DNA from: Bacteroidota bacterium
Lineage (GTDB): Bacteria > Bacteroidota > Bacteroidia > Bacteroidales > Prolixibacteraceae
Direction of reading: 5' to 3'
Length of the DNA: 9,610 nucleotides
Assembly: GCA_023393265.1 (NCBI GenBank)
Contig: JAEWME010000228.1
Location: forward strand, 1 to 9,610
Below the pieces are notes generated by a model. The model ran no database searches. It was not told the origin of the DNA and saw only the letters and a list, made by a program, of their open reading frames with translations. Every line of letters begins with the position of its first letter. The first letter of the stretch is position 1. Shown here piece after piece: positions 7,077 to 9,610 of this stretch. The translations under genes and the position numbers were made by a program.

Positions 7077-8192
7077 ATGAAAAACAATTCTTTCCATAAG
7101 ACTATTAAGTACTTAGGGATTGGTCTCATCACAATATTTGCCCTGATTGGGCTAACTTTAACAGCAGCGTTTTTTGCAGTCAAATTTCACCTGACCAACG
7201 ATCCGGGAGTCGTCGACTTAAATGACCGGTATTTTCAGGAGATAAAAGACCGGTACGCAAAAAAAGATTCAGAGGAGGGAACAAAAGCCGATTTTTCGGA
7301 AGCGCGCCTGTTTCACAACCTTTCGGTGCTCAGCAGGTATTACCCGGCCAATGCCTATTATATCGAAAATGCTTACCTGAAAACCCGTAACCTCCCCGAA
7401 ACACAGGCCATGCTTCAGGCAGTTGAGTTGCACTTGCAGGACAACCAGGCTTATCACGCCGAGGTTGCCACCTTTCAGGAAAACGAAAATAACGACAACA
7501 AACTGCATACACAAAGCGTATTTGAGTGGATGAACATTCCCGAATGGCAGGTTTTTAAAGAAGCAGTTGTAAAAGATAAGCCACTGATAGATTCTGTTGC
7601 CGCGCTGACCGGCGTTGAGCCACGGTTAATTGTTTCGGTTTTAGTTGGAGAGCAAATCAGGCTTTTCAACTCGAGCCGCGAGGCCTACAAAAAATGGATT
7701 GGTCCGCTGAAAATTCTGTCGGTTGAAGCAACTTTTTCGCTCGGTGTAACCGGCATCAAAGTGCCGACTGCCCAGTTTATCGAAAGAAACCTGAAAGACT
7801 CAGCCTCCGTTTTCTACCTGGGGAAACCATATGAGAGCCTGCTCGATTTTAAAACAAACAACCCGACCCAGGAGCGCTTCAAGCGACTGACCGACTACCA
7901 TAACCATTTTTATTCATACATGTACGCTGCCCTAAACATTAAAATGATGAAGCAACAATGGGAACGTTCGGGCTACCCGATAACCGACAGGCCGGAAATT
8001 ATTGCAACCCTTTATAACATCGGGTTCGAGGCTTCCGTTCCAAAAGAAAACCCGGTTGTGGGCGGGTCTGGCATCAACATCAAAGGGAAACGCTACTCGT
8101 TTGGCTCGGTTGCATACGAATTCTATTACTCGGGTGAGTTGTTCGATCAGTTCCCGTTTAAAAACTCACGATTCGACTTCAACAATGCGTAA
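7077..8192 (+). CDS. Membrane-anchored lytic transglycosylase-like protein
   Basis: 371 residues: a short cytoplasmic N-terminus, one transmembrane helix (about 11-36, GIGLITIFALIGLTLTAAFF) and a large periplasmic part. The C-terminal half has the order of motifs of lysozyme-fold lytic transglycosylases: VSVLVGEQ with a candidate catalytic Glu192, SLGVTGIKVPTAQ (221-233) matching the S-G-x-x-Q-I-K-type motif, and IIATLYNIGF (308-317) in place of AYNAG. The end GKRYSFGSVAYEFYYSGELF (337-356) resembles the DUF1402-type proteins. Such an enzyme would cleave peptidoglycan glycan strands to 1,6-anhydro products. The N-terminal region (about 75-160) is unrecognised. The last 8 bases overlap the next gene, and the M23/LysM peptidase is divergent. 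The fold call rests on motif reading only; it could be an inactive relative. Confidence 0.65.
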   Translation: MKNNSFHKTIKYLGIGLITIFALIGLTLTAAFFAVKFHLTNDPGVVDLNDRYFQEIKDRYAKKDSEEGTKADFSEARLFHNLSVLSRYYPANAYYIENAYLKTRNLPETQAMLQAVELHLQDNQAYHAEVATFQENENNDNKLHTQSVFEWMNIPEWQVFKEAVVKDKPLIDSVAALTGVEPRLIVSVLVGEQIRLFNSSREAYKKWIGPLKILSVEATFSLGVTGIKVPTAQFIERNLKDSASVFYLGKPYESLLDFKTNNPTQERFKRLTDYHNHFYSYMYAALNIKMMKQQWERSGYPITDRPEIIATLYNIGFEASVPKENPVVGGSGINIKGKRYSFGSVAYEFYYSGELFDQFPFKNSRFDFNNA

Positions 8193-9039
8193 AAAACTGA
8201 AATACATTTATTTTATAGCATTTTTTCTTTTCCTGATGATCCTGAAAGTAAGCGCGCAGGAACCATGGATCAGTCAGATACCCTGGCATAACCTCGCTGA
8301 TGGATTATTGTATGCAGAAATTGACGCTCCGGATAAATCGGTTGTGAATGACTCGAAACTTACCCTCCTGAAAATAGACAAGCAAAAGTTTGACTTTGAA
8401 TTTCTGACTGCTTCGGAGCACGGTAAAAAAATGCGAACCGCTCCCGACTGGGCAAACGAGTTTAACCAGACGCTGATCATCAACGCCGGGATGTATTCAT
8501 ACAATAAAATACATTCGAACAAAGGCTACATGAAGAATTACAACCACCTTAACAATCCGAAGAAAAGCGGCTACTACAATGCCATTTTGGCCATGCACCC
8601 GAAAGACACGAAAAAAGCACCTTTCGACATCATCGATATCACTGATCAGGATTGGGAAAAAGTGAGACACGAGTATCATTCGCTTTGCCAGAACATGCGT
8701 ATGATTGGCTTCGACGGCGCGGGCATGGCTTTCTCGAAACGCCCCGACCAGTCGTGCAGCATGATTTTGGCAGCCACAGATGTTGAAAGTAACCTCTACT
8801 TCATCTTCACCAGGTCGCCCTATACGCACCAAACCATGATTAAGTATTTGCAGGGTTTGCCACTGAATATCCGCACAACGGCTTACCTCGAAGGTGGCCC
8901 CGAAGCAAGCCTTTACATCAATACAGGCGATACCATAATTGCCAAATACGGTAGTTACGTTTCCAACTCGTGTGCCAACGACGAAAACGACCACTTCTGG
9001 GAAATTCCGAATGTAATTGCATTGAGAAAGAAGAAATAA
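8185..9039 (+). CDS. Secreted phosphodiester glycosidase family protein (NAGPA/DUF2233-like)
   Basis: 284 residues from the ATG at 8185, which overlaps the previous stop by 8 bases (ATGCGTAA) and opens a typical signal peptide (1-24, cleavage after VSA before Q25). The reading frame is open from 8002, but the extra 61 residues lie wholly inside the upstream gene and would precede the signal peptide. Family features: LIINAGMYS (97-105) as the Asn-Gly-Tyr-type entry motif, MIGFDGAGMAFS (173-184), and TTAYLEGGPEASLYI (231-245) where the family usually has L-D-G-G. The mammalian member removes GlcNAc from phosphodiester-linked mannose; bacterial members are mostly uncharacterised and may act on wall or capsule phosphodiesters. 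The overlap predicts translational coupling with the transglycosylase-like protein. The Asp-to-Glu change at 236 is notable. Confidence 0.82.
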   Translation: MRKKLKYIYFIAFFLFLMILKVSAQEPWISQIPWHNLADGLLYAEIDAPDKSVVNDSKLTLLKIDKQKFDFEFLTASEHGKKMRTAPDWANEFNQTLIINAGMYSYNKIHSNKGYMKNYNHLNNPKKSGYYNAILAMHPKDTKKAPFDIIDITDQDWEKVRHEYHSLCQNMRMIGFDGAGMAFSKRPDQSCSMILAATDVESNLYFIFTRSPYTHQTMIKYLQGLPLNIRTTAYLEGGPEASLYINTGDTIIAKYGSYVSNSCANDENDHFWEIPNVIALRKKK

Positions 9040-9220
9040 TACGGAGCCTGCTTCGGATTGTCTTTCTGTCTGCGATCGCTCCAGCGAATCGTAAGTTGAA
9101 AGGTAGTTGAGATTTTCGGGGCACGCGATTTTAAGCAAATCTTAAGAAAACCCATAGAATGCTTTAAGTGCGGAAGTCGTTTTTTTGTGTCGTATTTACG
9201 AACATTAAAAACTACAAATC
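9040..9220. other. Intergenic region before the DUF2231-like gene
   Basis: 181 bases with no gene. A bulged hairpin (9073-9091, CGATCGCT / AGCGaATCG) follows the phosphodiester glycosidase gene but has no T-tract, so it is not a clear intrinsic terminator. A 12-base palindrome, TCGTA-TT-TACGA, lies at 9190-9201, just 19 bases before the next start codon, and could be an operator or part of a leader. No consensus promoter is evident. Confidence 0.4.
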
Positions 9221-9610
9221 ATGGACTTAACGCATTTACACCCGATGATCGTTCATTTTCCAATTGCATTGCTGATTGTTGGATTTCTTTCCGACATTGT
9301 TGGATTACTGACAAAGCGTGACTTTTTCACGCAAGCCGGATTTTACCTGTTTACCTTGGGTGCGCTTGGCGTAATTGCTGCTTTTATTACCGGTAGTCAG
9401 GCGGGCGATGGCATTGTTGAGGAGGGGGCGCTTAAACAAGCCCTTGAAACTCACGAGGAAGCTGCAACATTAACCATTTGGGTAGTGAGCATTGCGGCTG
9501 TTTTTCGCATTGCTTTGTTTCTTTTAAAGAAATTCAGCGGAGTTTTAAAAATGGTTTCATTAGCTTTGGGTTTGCTGGCTGTAATGGCTATTGCACGCAC
9601 CGGATACTAC
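9221..9610 (+). CDS. DUF2231-like multi-pass membrane protein (C-terminus beyond window)
   Basis: 130 codons are open to the last base. The protein starts MDLTHLHPMIVHFPIALL, the hallmark of DUF2231 membrane proteins (HP followed by VHFP). Hydrophobic segments lie at about 9-30, 41-58, 83-102 and 109-125, separated by short charged loops; a loop with EEGALKQALETHEEAA (67-82) follows helix 2. The visible part ends at ARTGYY, just before where the family usually continues with a Gly-Gly and a His-containing helix. Function in the family is not established; conserved histidines suggest a cofactor or metal site (inference). The N-terminus fits the family exactly, which supports this start. Confidence 0.85.
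   Translation, partial: MDLTHLHPMIVHFPIALLIVGFLSDIVGLLTKRDFFTQAGFYLFTLGALGVIAAFITGSQAGDGIVEEGALKQALETHEEAATLTIWVVSIAAVFRIALFLLKKFSGVLKMVSLALGLLAVMAIARTGYY

Noticed and set aside
8002..8184. Longer start for the phosphodiester glycosidase at 8002
   Set aside because: The extra 61 residues are an out-of-frame reading of the upstream gene and would bury the signal peptide.
9072..9091. GCGATCGC and a hairpin after the phosphodiester glycosidase gene as a terminator or repeat element
   Set aside because: There is a single copy, the stem is bulged, and no T-tract follows.
8497..9138. Long open frame of 213 codons on the minus strand
   Set aside because: It lies opposite the phosphodiester glycosidase gene, has no recognisable domain or signal, and the plus-strand frame carries a signal peptide and clear family motifs.

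Overview
The window looks like chromosomal DNA of a Bacteroidota bacterium, probably in or near Bacteroidales/Marinilabiliales; the placement is by gene content and style, not by a search. Three things suggest it: secreted glycosidases in clusters, an almost complete absence of Shine-Dalgarno sequences, and a promoter before the fucosidase gene that fits the Bacteroidota TTTG / TAnnTTTG pattern.

Left part (1-5073), a glycan-degrading locus. On the minus strand a GH29 alpha-L-fucosidase is followed after 12 bases by a GH2 enzyme that runs off the left edge of the window. Divergently, on the plus strand, lies a large lipoprotein beta-N-acetylhexosaminidase (GH20) with a C-terminal chitobiase-type domain and an F5/8-type carbohydrate-binding module. 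It ends at a strong intrinsic terminator. The 162-base divergent gap carries a good promoter for the fucosidase operon, and a perfect 15-base palindrome covers its -7 box. Together these exo-acting enzymes would strip fucose, terminal GlcNAc/GalNAc and a further beta-linked sugar from a complex glycan in the periplasm or at the cell surface. No SusC/SusD pair is present in the window.

Middle part (5094-6903), minus strand. An AraC-family regulator lies tail-to-tail with the GH20 gene. Upstream of it is an M23 (LytM-type) peptidase with a C-terminal LysM domain. The two are separated by a near-perfect intrinsic terminator whose T-tract appears to supply the -33 element of the regulator's promoter.

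Right part (7077-9610), plus strand. A membrane-anchored protein with the motif layout of a lytic transglycosylase overlaps by 8 bases a secreted NAGPA-type phosphodiester glycosidase gene, so the two are probably translationally coupled. Divergent to the M23/LysM peptidase, they suggest a small cell-envelope cluster. The window ends inside a DUF2231-like multi-pass membrane protein.

I found no tRNA, rRNA, CRISPR array, transposase or insertion sequence. Nothing here is clearly a new system. The points most worth following are the coupled transglycosylase-like/phosphodiester glycosidase pair and the promoter-overlapping palindrome.
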